A stretch of DNA of 64,000 nucleotides, from NCBI GenBank assembly GCA_963703075.1, contig OY969786.1:3658001-3722000 (forward strand). The letters are read 5' to 3'. The stretch is from Korobacter sp963703075 (GTDB taxonomy: Bacteria; Acidobacteriota; Terriglobia; Terriglobales; Acidobacteriaceae). Each line of letters opens with the position of its first letter. The first letter of the stretch is position 1. Positions 47,319 to 57,009 of the stretch are shown one piece after another. The translations under genes and the position numbers were made by a program. The notes under the pieces were generated by a model, which was not told the origin of the DNA, made no database searches, and saw only the letters and a list, made by a program, of their open reading frames with translations.

Positions 47319-47500
47319 CGTGTTATTCCCCGCAGACGCACGCCCGTCGCGAAGAATGATGCACTCCGCAGCGGTTGATTTTAGTTCCGAAGCTTGATGA
47401 ACGGCGGCCTTTGACACGAGCCGAAAGAAAGCGGGGACGAGTTGCCGCAAATCCACGGACCAGTTTCAAGGATTGCTTTGAGATTCAGCGAACGATCTGC

Positions 47501-50173
47501 TTACTTCAAGCCGTCGACGAGATAGAGGTCGCCGAGGGTGCGGTAGAAGCCGTAGACGTAGGTCTTTCCATCGGGTGTCATAAGGATGGGTCCGATCATC
47601 GAGACGCCGGTGGGATCAATGGGAGCGATCTGCTTCCAGACATTCCTCTTCCCGGTAGCCAAGTCGACGCGGTAAACCTTGGCCGGGACCTCGCCCGCAC
47701 GGAATACATACAAGGCTTTCGCATCTTCGCTCCAGCTGATCGGGACGTCGCCTGCCTCCGCGCCAATCACCGGGCGAGGATCGCCCCCGCCCACGGGATA
47801 CAGATAGCTCTTATCATCCTGCGCCACTCCCGCGACCCACTGGTTATCGGGAGAAACGGCGAAATCCTGAGAGTTCACACCTTCGGGAGAAATCGGAGTC
47901 GGCTTTCCGTTGGCAATATCCTGGATATACAGCCGCACACCTTTTCCGGGCTCGTTTCCGCTGAATGCGACTCGCTTTCCATCGGGAACCCATCGTGCGT
48001 ACTGGTGATTGATGGAATCGTTCGTGACCGTTTGTATTTCGCCTGCACCGGTGGGAAGCAGCTTCAGCTGTTGCGGTGAACTCGGTGTCTGCACCATTGC
48101 CCATTTTTGGTCGGGAGAAAGAGCGGTTGCTCCGCCATCTCCTAAACGAAGGGCGGGACTGCCATCCGTCTTGCGGATGTACACCGCGTACGTCATGTCC
48201 TGCGAGCCGCCATACTGCACTCCGCCACCGATTCCCTCCTCGTCGAAAAGCAGGGTTTGGCCGTCAATGGAGAGATCCGTGGGATAGGAGTAGTCGAGCC
48301 ACGAAAGGTCGCGCTCCTTGTTTTCTCCTGCACGGAGACCCATCACTTCACGCCTGCGGTCCGAGCGCGCCAACAGCACGCGCCCGTCGCGCCAGATATC
48401 GAAAACCAGGAGAGAGCCGGGCACCCGGGAGATGAGCCGCAGTTTGCCCGAAAGATCAACCGCGCTGATGTAGTGAAACAATCCCAGTTCGCTGGCGGTG
48501 AACCAGACTTCCTTTCCGTCCGGCAACCACGCCAAACCCTCCGTGCCATACCATTCGCGGGTCAACGTCTTTTTGTGGCCGGCAAGATCGACGACCGCGA
48601 TACTGCCACCGTCGTCTCCTTGCGTTGGATGGTCCATGAAAGCAATGTTGTCGCCTTTGGGCGAAACCCGGGGATAGCTGATCCAGCCACCGCTGGTTTC
48701 ATAAAGAACTTTGCCAATGGGATATTCCAGGCGGTCGTGTCCATTGACATTGCGTACCACCGCGAGGCTTTCACCATCCGGAGACCAGTCGGCCCATTCC
48801 ACGCCTTCGAGAATCGGGCGGGGTGTGCCGCCGGCCAACGGCGCTCTCGCCAAGGTGCCGACTCGCGTCCAGGTTCCGGTGGGATGGCTGTCTAAGCACA
48901 AAGCCATCTCTCCTTTCGACGAGATGGACATCAGCTCAGCGTGCAGAAGCCCAAGGGAACGTGACTCCACCATCCCCTCGCGCGCAGAATATGTCTCGAC
49001 GGGATTGCCCTGCCAGGCGGCACTGTAGAGAAGCGTCTGGCCGTCAGGAGCGAAACGCGCAGAGCGAACGTCGCCGCGGCGGAAGGTGATTTCGTGGTAG
49101 AGCGGCGCGCTCACGCCTGCCGATCCCCACATTCGCTTCCCTGCACCCAATCCAACCGCGAGCGCCAGGAGAATTCCACCAACGATCAGCAAGGAGCGCA
49201 GCGGGTTCGTTTTGCGAGCTGGCGGCCGAGCAGCGGCCGGAACCTCCTTCGCTGCAGTGACTGCTTGCGTGGCGCCCGTCAGCTTCGCATGCGACGAGTC
49301 GGCGTCGCGTTTCAGCCGCTTCAAATCTGCCCGCAGCTCAGCCGCACTTTGGCAGCGTAACTCCCTGTCCTTTTCCAGCGCCTTATTCAGGATTGGCTCC
49401 ATTTGCGGCGGCAGGGATGGATTCAACTCAAGCGGGCGAGCCGGCACCTTGTTCAAGATTGCTTCAAAAATCACGGCGGAGGTTGCTCCGGCGAATGGCT
49501 GCCTCCCGGTCGCCATCTCGTAGAGCACTACGCCAAACGAAAATAAGTCGCTGCGATGATCGAGGGTTTCACCCCGTGCCTGCTCCGGCGACATGTATCC
49601 GATAGTTCCCATCGCCGTTCCCGGAGAGGTCAACTGCTCAGGGCTGGCGACGGCCGAAGCTGCGATAGTGTCGTCCGAAGTGCCCGCGCGTGGGGTGATG
49701 CGTGAGCCTACCTTCGCTAAACCGAAATCCAGGACCTTGGCCTGGCCGCGCTGGGTCACAAAAATATTGGCGGGCTTGATGTCGCGGTGAACAATGCCGC
49801 CCGAATGCGCCGCCTCCAAGGCATCTGCGATCTGCATACCCAAATCAAGCAACTGCGCCGTCTTGAGCGGGCTGCCCTCGATCATGTGTTTCAGCGTCGA
49901 GCCGTCGAGATACTCCATGGCGATGAATGCCCGGCCATTCTCTTCGCCGATGTCATAGATGGTGCAGATGTTCGGGTGATTGAGGGCGGATGCCGCCTGG
50001 GCTTCGCGCTGAAACCGGCTCAGCGTCTGCGGGTCGCTGGCTACCTCATCGGGCAGGAACTTGAGGGCGACAAAGCGGTGCAGGCGGGTGTCTTCCGCCT
50101 TATAAACCACGCCCATGCCGCCGCCACCGAGTTTCTCCACAACCCGATAATGGGAAATTGTCTGGCCGATCAT
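47501..50173 (-). CDS. Ser/Thr protein kinase with WD40/TolB-like beta-propeller
   Basis: 890 aa. N-terminal kinase: LGGGGMGVVYKAEDTRLHRFVALKFLP (Gly loop and Lys), IVHRDIKPANIFV, LDFGLAKV, GTIGYMSPEQARGE. One TM helix follows at about residue 325 (PLRSLLIVGGILLALAVGLGAG). The extracytoplasmic part has repeated PD40-like units (RSARFAPDGQTLLYSAAW, ADWSPDGESLAVVRN, RVSPKGDNIAFMDH, LSPDQKWAMVQ), i.e. a TolB-like propeller. Typical of acidobacterial sensor kinases; the ligand is unknown. Nearly the same N-terminus is found in the kinase at 51412, so the two are paralogues. Confidence 0.9.
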   Translation of the reverse strand: MIGQTISHYRVVEKLGGGGMGVVYKAEDTRLHRFVALKFLPDEVASDPQTLSRFQREAQAASALNHPNICTIYDIGEENGRAFIAMEYLDGSTLKHMIEGSPLKTAQLLDLGMQIADALEAAHSGGIVHRDIKPANIFVTQRGQAKVLDFGLAKVGSRITPRAGTSDDTIAASAVASPEQLTSPGTAMGTIGYMSPEQARGETLDHRSDLFSFGVVLYEMATGRQPFAGATSAVIFEAILNKVPARPLELNPSLPPQMEPILNKALEKDRELRCQSAAELRADLKRLKRDADSSHAKLTGATQAVTAAKEVPAAARPPARKTNPLRSLLIVGGILLALAVGLGAGKRMWGSAGVSAPLYHEITFRRGDVRSARFAPDGQTLLYSAAWQGNPVETYSAREGMVESRSLGLLHAELMSISSKGEMALCLDSHPTGTWTRVGTLARAPLAGGTPRPILEGVEWADWSPDGESLAVVRNVNGHDRLEYPIGKVLYETSGGWISYPRVSPKGDNIAFMDHPTQGDDGGSIAVVDLAGHKKTLTREWYGTEGLAWLPDGKEVWFTASELGLFHYISAVDLSGKLRLISRVPGSLLVFDIWRDGRVLLARSDRRREVMGLRAGENKERDLSWLDYSYPTDLSIDGQTLLFDEEGIGGGVQYGGSQDMTYAVYIRKTDGSPALRLGDGGATALSPDQKWAMVQTPSSPQQLKLLPTGAGEIQTVTNDSINHQYARWVPDGKRVAFSGNEPGKGVRLYIQDIANGKPTPISPEGVNSQDFAVSPDNQWVAGVAQDDKSYLYPVGGGDPRPVIGAEAGDVPISWSEDAKALYVFRAGEVPAKVYRVDLATGKRNVWKQIAPIDPTGVSMIGPILMTPDGKTYVYGFYRTLGDLYLVDGLK

Positions 50174-50379
50174 TGAGAGGCTATTCAGTTTGTCGCACCA
50201 TCTTAGGGTCGAAGTGTCTGCACGTCAACGAAAGCGAATCCATTGGAACAGTCCCGCCCGGTATAACGAATTTTACATACCTGCACCCGCAGGAGTGCGT
50301 CAATCGCGGTCCCGCCTGGAATATGATGTTCAACGTTCCAGCCGGATAGATCGTAACGAAGGTTTGAGGAGATTGCCGG

Positions 50380-51144
50380 ATGTTTGCAATTCGCCAGGGC
50401 TTCATCGCGAACCTACAACGAGCAGCTTGCCTTTGCACGATGATGCTTTGCAGCACCTTCTTCTGCGCGCAAGCGGCCCAGCCAAACACTTCCACGCCCA
50501 CGGGAAACATGTCGCACATGGCCGGCCACATGTATATGACAACGCTTGCGCCCGCGAAGCCCGGCGACCAGCAGAAGGCTGATGAGATTGTGCAGGCAGC
50601 CAAGACTGCCATGGCTCCTTACCGGGACTATCACAAGGCCCTGGCCGACGGATTTCAGATCTTCCTCCCCAACATTCCCCAGCCCCAGTATCACTTCACC
50701 AAGTATGAGAACGGCCGCGACGCGTGGCTGCATTTCGATCCGCTCAAGCCCACTTCGCTGCTCTATAAGAAGACCGCGGACGGAGGATACGAACTGGTTG
50801 GCGCAATGTACACCGCGCGCGTGGATGCCACCGAGGCTGACTTAAACCAGAGAATTCCGCTCAGCATCGCAAGGTGGCATCAGCACGTCAATTTTTGCAA
50901 AGCGCCCGCCGGACAGAAGGCAGGGTACTTCGGCCCGGACGCGAAGTTCGGCCTGATGGGTTCCATCACGACCCGGGAAGCGTGTGAAGCGGCTGAGGGC
51001 GAGTTTCATCCTCATATTTTCGGCTGGATGGTCCACGTATATCCCTACGAAACCGATCCCAGGAAGATCTTCTCAACCGATGATGACGAGACCGGGCATG
51101 ACAACATGGATCACTCCGCGATGCCAGGCATGAAAATGAACTAG
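50380..51144 (+). CDS. Secreted His-rich hypothetical protein
   Basis: 254 aa. Signal peptide ACLCTMMLCSTFFCAQAA. The mature part begins with Met/His-rich MSHMAGHMYMTT and ends HDNMDHSAMPGMKMN, a possible metal-binding (copper-type) composition. The central domain reads YRDYHKALADGFQIFLPNIPQPQYHFT, then RIPLSIARWHQHVNFCKAP, FGLMGSITTREACEAAEGEFHPHIFGWMVHVYPYE. It is a conserved-looking family without a known function. GAGGAG precedes the ATG. It lies between two kinase genes, divergent from the first. Confidence 0.65.
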   Translation: MFAIRQGFIANLQRAACLCTMMLCSTFFCAQAAQPNTSTPTGNMSHMAGHMYMTTLAPAKPGDQQKADEIVQAAKTAMAPYRDYHKALADGFQIFLPNIPQPQYHFTKYENGRDAWLHFDPLKPTSLLYKKTADGGYELVGAMYTARVDATEADLNQRIPLSIARWHQHVNFCKAPAGQKAGYFGPDAKFGLMGSITTREACEAAEGEFHPHIFGWMVHVYPYETDPRKIFSTDDDETGHDNMDHSAMPGMKMN

Positions 51145-51220
51145 TCGTGGCCACGCGCCTTGCCGTTGACTGTTCCTATGGGTGTCCATACTATGAAGCG
51201 TCCCAAACGGCAGGGGCCTC

Positions 51221-51415
51221 TTGACGAATAGACTTGTTCTCCACCACCGCATTTTGGAAGAGTTCGGCGGCAAAGGCGTGGTCCGCCAGCCTGGGGACAC
51301 CCGTCTCCATTACACCCTCGCTGGGAAGTTTCTAACCGAACACTCCGTACACGCGTTGAGTGCCTGGACCATAGCCAATACGCTCAACCTCGAGCGCGGT
51401 CGGGAACGACCGTGA
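51221..51415 (+). pseudogene. Decayed kinase N-terminus
   Basis: A short frame reads LHHRILEEFGGKGVVRQPGDTRLHYTLAGKFLTEH, which aligns with the start of the neighbouring kinases (SHYRIVEKLGGGGMGVVYKAEDTDLGRFVALKFLPD) with several substitutions and gaps; the glycine loop and the catalytic Lys region are destroyed. It ends where the intact kinase gene begins. I read it as the remnant of a third copy left by duplication and deletion. A real small gene is less likely. Confidence 0.55.
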
Positions 51416-53715
51416 TCGGTCAGACCATTTCCCACTATCGAATCGTTGAGAAACTCGGCGGGGGTGGCATGGGTGTGGTCTACAAGGCCGAGGACACCGA
51501 TCTTGGCCGATTTGTCGCCTTGAAATTCCTGCCCGATGACGTAGCCCAAGACCCGCAGGCATTGGAACGTTTTCGGCGAGAAGCACGGGCGGCATCCGCG
51601 CTGAACCACCCCAACATCTGCACCATCTACGAAATCGGCAAGAGCGGAGATCAGTCGTACATCGCCATGGAGTTTCTGGATGGCATGACCTTGAAGCACC
51701 TGATCGACGGAAAGCCTGTCGAGACCAAGGTTTTGCTGGAACTCGCGATTGAGATTGCCGATGGGTTGGACGCTGCTCATGCGGAAGGGATTGTCCACCG
51801 CGACATCAAACCCGCGAACCTATTCGTCACCAAGCGCGGACATGCCAAGATCCTCGACTTCGGGCTCGCAAAGATCACGATCGCAAGTGCTTCCTCAAGC
51901 AGGATCGCCGCGGCCGAAACCGTGACTGCCGGCGAGGGGCAGCACCTCACCAGTCCCGGGACTACTCTCGGTACCGTAGCTTATATGTCGCCGGAGCAGG
52001 TCAAGGCGAAAGAACTGGATCAACGCACCGACTTGTTCTCGCTGGGCGCGGTGTTGTATGAGATGGCGACCGGAACGTTGCCGTTTCGTGGGGAAAGTCC
52101 CGCAGTCATCTACAAGGCCATTCTTGATGGAACACCCACACCAGCCGTGCGCCTGAATCCTGACATCCCAGCCGATCTGGAACGCACCATCAACAAGTGC
52201 CTGGAGAAAGATCGTAACCTTCGCTACCAGCACGCTTCTGAGATTCGCGCAGACCTGCAACGGGTGAAGCGCGACACCGAGTCAACCAGCGTCGTCATAC
52301 CAGCCGAAGCGAATACGAAGCCGCGAACTGCGAGTCACTCAAAGATGTTGATCGCCGTGGTGATCGGGTTGGTCTTGCTGGCCGCCGGGATTGCCGCCTA
52401 CCGCTGGTCCTCGGCACGTTCCGCACCGTCGGCGACCGCGGTGGGCAAACTGTCGATCGCTGTGTTGCCCTTGCAGAATCTCGGTTCCGATCCGGATGGC
52501 GCCTACTTCGCCGATGGAATGACGGACGAGATCACGACAAAACTTTCTAAAATCCAGGCTATCAATGTAGCGTCTCATGCGGCGGTCGCAGCGCTGAAGA
52601 GTTCGACCCTCGATGCTGCGGAAACCGGCCGCCGGCTTGGTGTTCGTTATCTTCTTGAAGGCAGTGTGCGGAGATCCGGGGATCAAATCAGAGTCAATGT
52701 GCACCTGGTGGACTCGACCTCCGGCTTCGATGTGTGGGCCGAGGATTTCAAGGGCGACCGGCAGGATGTTTTTTCGCTGCAGGAGCAAACTGCGCTACAG
52801 ATAGCGCAGGCACTTGATTTGAAGCTGAGTCCGCAAGAAAAGCAGGGGTTGGAGAAGCGCTACACGCAAAACTCTCAGGCATACGAAGCGTACGTTGTGG
52901 GGCGCGCGCTAGCGGAGCATGACGCCGAGCCCGACAAGTTGGAAGCGGCGCGCAGCCACTTCGAACAGGCGCTGAAGCTTGACCCGGAGTATGCCCCGGC
53001 ATTGGCGGGTCTCGCGCAAGTGGAAGGCTACTACTATCGCAATGTGGATTCACAAGCCAGTTACCTGGAACGCGCCAATCAACTTGCGCAAAAGGCGGTT
53101 GCGACTGCGCCCGATCTGGTGGAGGCGCGGATTGCGCTTGGTTACGTCCATGGCTGGAAATACGAGTATGGCAAGGCAGCGGAAATCCTTCGCGAAGCCA
53201 TTCGGATGGACCCGCAGAATTCGCACGCGTGGGACGCGCTTTCGTGGGTCCTGGCCTACGAGCAACCACCGCAAGGTGTTAAAGCCGAGAAAGCTGCGCG
53301 GGAGGCAATTCGACTACAACCCTCTCTCGCAATTGCCTATTACCATCTCGGCCGTGCGCTCCTGTTCCAGAGTCGTTATGAGGAAGCGAGCAAGGCTTTC
53401 GAGCGTGGGGGAGAGTTGGGAGATGTTTCGTATGTGGATCTTGGTGAAGCTCAAATCGATCTGGCACAAGGAAAATATGACGCAGCAGTCGCCCGTCTTA
53501 CGAAGAGTGGCGATTCGAAAAAAGATGCAATCTTCTGCTATTTTCTGAGTGCAGCCTATGCTGCCAAGGGCGACAAAGAAAGAGCTTTGTCGACGCTGCA
53601 AAGGGCCCTCGACCTCGGCTACCGGGATTTTGCCGCTATCGACGCCAGTCCATATTTCGCCTCATTGCGCTCTGACCCCCGATTCCAGCAACTCATCCTT
53701 CACTACCAGCAGTAA
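51412..53715 (+). CDS. Ser/Thr protein kinase with TolB-N-like domain and TPR units
   Basis: 767 aa, GTG start (MIGQTISHYRIVEKL). Kinase: LGGGGMGVVYKAEDTDLGRFVALKFLP, IVHRDIKPANLFV, LDFGLAKI, GTVAYMSPEQVKAK. TM helix KMLIAVVIGLVLLAAGIAAYRW. Then a domain SIAVLPLQNLGSDPDGAYFADGMTDEITTKLSKI...GVRYLLEGSVRRSGDQIRVNVHLVDS (TolB-N/adenylate-cyclase associated type), followed by TPR units (AAREAIRLQPSLAIAYYHLGRALLFQSRYEEA). Likely a membrane signalling kinase. Paralogue of the kinase at 47.5 kb in the first 300 residues, but with a different sensor. Confidence 0.9.
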   Translation: MIGQTISHYRIVEKLGGGGMGVVYKAEDTDLGRFVALKFLPDDVAQDPQALERFRREARAASALNHPNICTIYEIGKSGDQSYIAMEFLDGMTLKHLIDGKPVETKVLLELAIEIADGLDAAHAEGIVHRDIKPANLFVTKRGHAKILDFGLAKITIASASSSRIAAAETVTAGEGQHLTSPGTTLGTVAYMSPEQVKAKELDQRTDLFSLGAVLYEMATGTLPFRGESPAVIYKAILDGTPTPAVRLNPDIPADLERTINKCLEKDRNLRYQHASEIRADLQRVKRDTESTSVVIPAEANTKPRTASHSKMLIAVVIGLVLLAAGIAAYRWSSARSAPSATAVGKLSIAVLPLQNLGSDPDGAYFADGMTDEITTKLSKIQAINVASHAAVAALKSSTLDAAETGRRLGVRYLLEGSVRRSGDQIRVNVHLVDSTSGFDVWAEDFKGDRQDVFSLQEQTALQIAQALDLKLSPQEKQGLEKRYTQNSQAYEAYVVGRALAEHDAEPDKLEAARSHFEQALKLDPEYAPALAGLAQVEGYYYRNVDSQASYLERANQLAQKAVATAPDLVEARIALGYVHGWKYEYGKAAEILREAIRMDPQNSHAWDALSWVLAYEQPPQGVKAEKAAREAIRLQPSLAIAYYHLGRALLFQSRYEEASKAFERGGELGDVSYVDLGEAQIDLAQGKYDAAVARLTKSGDSKKDAIFCYFLSAAYAAKGDKERALSTLQRALDLGYRDFAAIDASPYFASLRSDPRFQQLILHYQQ

Positions 53716-53933
53716 ACCGGATTCGGTTCCTGCTCCTCACATTGAGCCGGGGATCCCCGCAAGGCCGATGACTGTGCCATCGGAGAAGGTTCGCTGTTCA
53801 TGTGAGCCCGCGATCCGCGAGTCTTCGTTGGGGCGTTGCCCGTCATGACCATCGCTGCAGTTTCCGCTTCTCTCCTGCCGGCATGGCGCTGCTCGAACCG
53901 ATCCCGCCCGCGTATTGAGGAATTGATAGCTAA

Positions 53934-54411
53934 TCAATGTTCCGTGTTCCCCGCCAGCAGTTCCATCGCATGCATTAACAACGCCATCACGGACTGCAAC
54001 GAATCCACCGCTCCGTTCGGATTCCCCGGCACGTTCACAATCACCGTTTCCCCGCGAGTACCGCAGACCGCTCGGCTCAACGGCGCCATCGGCGTACGTT
54101 TCAGGCCCTCGCTGCGCATCACTTCTGGGATCCCCGGAATCAGCCGCTCACAAATCGCGATCGTCGCCTCCGGCGTGATGTCCCGCTTCGCCACGCCGGT
54201 CCCTCCGGTCGTTACTACCAGCTTGGCGCGTTCCGTCGCACGCCGAAGCGCAGCCCGAATCTGCTGCTCCTCATCCGGCACGATCTCGGCGCTTAGGCAC
54301 CTCGAAGCCCTCCTGCCCTAAAGCCTGCGCCACCGCCGGGCCGGACAGGTCCTCCCGCTCGCGGCGATGCGAACGGTCGCTCACGGTAATCACCGCTGCG
54401 GTCTTTTTCAT
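53934..54411 (-). CDS. mog: Molybdenum cofactor adenylyltransferase (Mog/MoaB type), interrupted by one frameshift
   Basis: About 158 aa when joined. MKKTAAVITVSDRSHRRERED then LSGPAVAQALGQEGFEV is the family opening (VITVSDR). At about 54291 one extra C diverts the frame; it resumes LSAEIVPDEEQQIRAALRRA, KLVVTTGGTGVAKRDITPEAT (the TTGGTG nucleotide-binding motif) and ends with VIVNVPGNPNGAVDSL. It adenylates molybdopterin before molybdate insertion by MoeA. The moaC and moeA genes follow upstream on the same strand, with a response regulator between. Single-base shift is probably a consensus error. Confidence 0.75.
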
Positions 54412-54437
54412 GTGCCAAAGCTTACCTGATTTGTGAA

Positions 54438-55197
54438 TTACCGCGTGGCGAACGGATCGACTTCGGTTTCATTGTCGCGGTTCGATTCGTCCAACTGGCG
54501 AAGGCCTTCCATCAACAGTCCTTGCGTGGACCAGTGTCGTGGTTTGCTCCGGGCTCGCCCCGTTGAAGTCGATTTTGAAGTTGCCGCCCGTCCAAAGCAG
54601 CGCTTTGTACACTGCTTCGTCCCCAATCAACGATCCATAGACCGCGTGGTTGATCTGCCCTTCCGAGAAGTACAGCTCGCAGCGGTCGTTATCGTTGTTG
54701 AGTGCCAGCGCGCAATTCTTGCGCCCCAATTCGAGCGACTGCAGTAGATCGATCACGTTCATCTGCGCCAGGCTGCCGTTCAGCGTCGCGCTGCTACCCG
54801 CCTCACGCGCCATTTTTTCCAATGCGACTTTGTCGATCACGTGCTTCAGATGCGAACCGGCTTCCCGCAGGTAGAACGGCTTTTCCAGGAAATCTTCGAC
54901 GGTATCGCGCACGCCCTTCAGTTTTTCGTTGAGATCGTTGCGGCTGGCCATCAGGATGAAAGGCACCCTCGCAGTATTGGCACGTGCCTTTAACTTCTCC
55001 AGCAACTGGCGCCCGTCCAGCCCCGGCATCTGGTAATCGCTGATGATGAGATCCGGCGGATCGTCGATCGAACGCAGCAGCGCATCCGTGCTGTCGCTGG
55101 CAACACTCACCATGCAATGCGGTTCGAGCGCCTGCTTCAGCATGCCAATGATCATCGGATTGTCGTCAACCAGCAGAACGCGAACGTGAGACGCCAT
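54438..55197 (-). CDS. Response regulator with DUF4388 (PatA-type) output domain, frameshift near the end
   Basis: About 252 aa when joined. Receiver: VRVLLVDDNPMIIGMLKQAL, PDLIISDYQMPGLDGRQLLEKL (phosphoacceptor Asp), FILMASR, FLEKPFYL. Output part GSLAQMNVIDLLQSLELGRKNCALALNND...CELYFSEGQINHAVYGSLIGDEAVYKALLWTGGNFKI is the DUF4388 form. At about 54525 the frame shifts; the better end is TQGLLMEGLRQLDESNRDNETEVDPFATR, stop near 54438. It has no adjacent kinase. Located within the molybdenum cofactor genes, but functional linkage is uncertain. Confidence 0.75.
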
Positions 55198-55215
55198 GAG
55201 GAAAAATCCAGACTC

Positions 55216-55707
55216 TTAAGCCGGCTTCTTGCGGCGGTAGGTACCGCTCTTCCCGCCTGACTTGGATTCGAGCACGACCTGCCGAATCTCAATGCCCTTA
55301 TCGAGAGCCTTGCACATATCGTAAACCGTTAAGGCAGCAACGGATACCGCTACGAGCGCTTCCATCTCCACGCCCGTAACTGATTTTGTGGTTACTTTAG
55401 AGCTAATAGCAACGCCATTCTCGCATAGGCCTACCCTCACATCAATGTGCCATATGGGCAGGGGATGACACAGAGGTATCAGCTCTGCGGTGCGTTTTGC
55501 GGCCATGATCCCCGCTAGCCTTGCCGTCTCAAACACATCCCCCTTGGGGTTGTTTGGCAAAGCCTCCATCACCTCCGGCGACATGACCACCTCGGCGCTC
55601 GCCTCGGCCGTGCGGACCGTGGGCTCCTTGGCCGACACATCGACCATCGCAGCCCGCCCTTCCTTGTCATAGTGGGAAAGCGTCTTCTTCTTGGGAGTTT
55701 TCGGCAA
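55216..55707 (-). CDS. moaC: Cyclic pyranopterin monophosphate synthase MoaC
   Basis: 163 aa. LSHYDKEGRAAMVDVSAKEPTVRTAEA, KGDVFETARLAGIMAAKRTAELIPLCHPLPI, VTTKSVTGVEMEALVAVSVAALTVYDMCKALDKGI. These are the conserved MoaC motifs including the active-site LCHPLPI and KTGVEMEAL-like segments. It converts the cyclised GTP intermediate to precursor Z in molybdenum cofactor synthesis. It starts 3 bp after moeA on the same strand, so the two are one operon. Cytoplasmic. Confidence 0.95.
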   Translation of the reverse strand: MPKTPKKKTLSHYDKEGRAAMVDVSAKEPTVRTAEASAEVVMSPEVMEALPNNPKGDVFETARLAGIMAAKRTAELIPLCHPLPIWHIDVRVGLCENGVAISSKVTTKSVTGVEMEALVAVSVAALTVYDMCKALDKGIEIRQVVLESKSGGKSGTYRRKKPA

Positions 55708-55710
55708 GGT

Positions 55711-56949
55711 TCAATCCTTCAACAACACGGTCACGTATGAATCGCCGGGCAGCTCAGTAGCCTCCGGCGGCACCACAAGATAACAGTTTGCGCGCACGAT
55801 CGCCGCCAGGTCTCCCGAACCGTGCCACGGAATCACATCGACCCGGCTCTCCCCTGCGTCGCCCGTGAGTGATGCCGGCAGAAACCGCGTCAGTCCCGGC
55901 GCCACGTTGAAGTCTTTCTCCATGCGCGCTCGCGCAAACCGCGGCCGGACATTCGCAGTTCCAGCCAGCGCGCTCAACACTGGAACCACGAACAGGTCAA
56001 AGGTCACCATGGTCGAGATCGGATTTCCCGGCAGCCCGAAAAACGGCAGTTCGCGCTGGCCGTTCGGCAGCGTCCCAAACACAATCGGCTTCCCCGGCTG
56101 AATCCGCGCGCCGGTCATATGAAACTTTGCCCCTTGCGAAGCCAGCACTTTCTCCACCAGGTCATACTTGCCCATCGAAACGCCGCCCGAGAGCACCAGC
56201 AAATCCGCGCTCCTGGCCGCATCAATTCCAGCGCGTATCGACTCCTCCCGATCCCGCGCGATTGGCAGTATGCGCGCCTCGCCTCCCGCCCGGCGAACCT
56301 GCGTGGCGATCGAGTAGCTGTTGGAATTGCGAATCTGCGCGGCTTCCGGCTTTTCGCCAACCTCCACCAGTTCGTCACCAGTGGCAAGAATCGCGACCGC
56401 CGGTTTCCGGTAGACCTTCAGTGCTGCTTTACCAACCGAAGCTGCGATGGCAATTGCCGCCGGGTTCATCCGGCTGCCCGGCGCAATGAGCAGCTCTCCA
56501 GCCGCGGCTTCTGCCCCGCGCGGCACGAAGTTCTCGCCCTTCTTCACCGTCCGTTCGATGACGACAAACCCACCCTCGCGCCGGGTGTACTCCACCATAA
56601 CAATTGCATCCGCTCCCTCCGGCAGCGGTGCCCCGGTCATGATTTCGGCCGCTTCCCCCATGCCAAGCCGATGTGCGCCCGCGGACCCGGCTGCGATCTC
56701 ACCCACCACCTTGAGCTTCACCGGAACGCCCGTGACCTCGCTGGCGCGTACCGCGAATCCATCGCGCGTGGCCCGCGCAAAGGGCGGAAAGTCACGGTCG
56801 GCTTGGATCTCTTCCGCCAGCACCCTTCCATCTGCATCCAGCAGTTCCACTTCCGCGGAGGAAGGCAACGGAATCTGTGTGGCATACGCTTCCACCAGTC
56901 CGCGCGCCTGCTCGTACGACGGAAGTTGGGAACCAGTTTCCATGTTCAC
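55711..56949 (-). CDS. moeA: Molybdopterin molybdenumtransferase MoeA
   Basis: 412 aa. Domain order as in MoeA: N-terminal FPPFARATRDGFAVRASEV, GEAAEIMTGAPLPEGADAIVMVEYT, then AILATGDELVEVG, NSNSYSIATQVRRAGGE, VLSGGVSMGKYDLVEKVL, GKPIVFGTLPN, FFGLPGNPISTMVTFDLFV. It inserts molybdate into adenylated molybdopterin. A second ATG two codons on (56943) is equally possible. Operon with moaC. The C-terminal domain IV is present. Confidence 0.95.
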   Translation of the reverse strand: MNMETGSQLPSYEQARGLVEAYATQIPLPSSAEVELLDADGRVLAEEIQADRDFPPFARATRDGFAVRASEVTGVPVKLKVVGEIAAGSAGAHRLGMGEAAEIMTGAPLPEGADAIVMVEYTRREGGFVVIERTVKKGENFVPRGAEAAAGELLIAPGSRMNPAAIAIAASVGKAALKVYRKPAVAILATGDELVEVGEKPEAAQIRNSNSYSIATQVRRAGGEARILPIARDREESIRAGIDAARSADLLVLSGGVSMGKYDLVEKVLASQGAKFHMTGARIQPGKPIVFGTLPNGQRELPFFGLPGNPISTMVTFDLFVVPVLSALAGTANVRPRFARARMEKDFNVAPGLTRFLPASLTGDAGESRVDVIPWHGSGDLAAIVRANCYLVVPPEATELPGDSYVTVLLKD

Positions 56950-56964
56950 CTGATTCTAGACCGC

Positions 56965-56993
56965 CTAAAAGAAAAGGGCGGCCGCAGCCGCCC
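56965..56993 (-). terminator. Rho-independent terminator (minus strand)
   Basis: GGGCGGC, loop, GCCGCCC at 56976-56993; on the minus strand it is followed by TTTTCTTTTA. It ends the TPR-protein transcript (stop 57010) and lies just before moeA. Confidence 0.8.
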
Positions 56994-57009
56994 TTGGCCC
57001 GCAAGGAGC

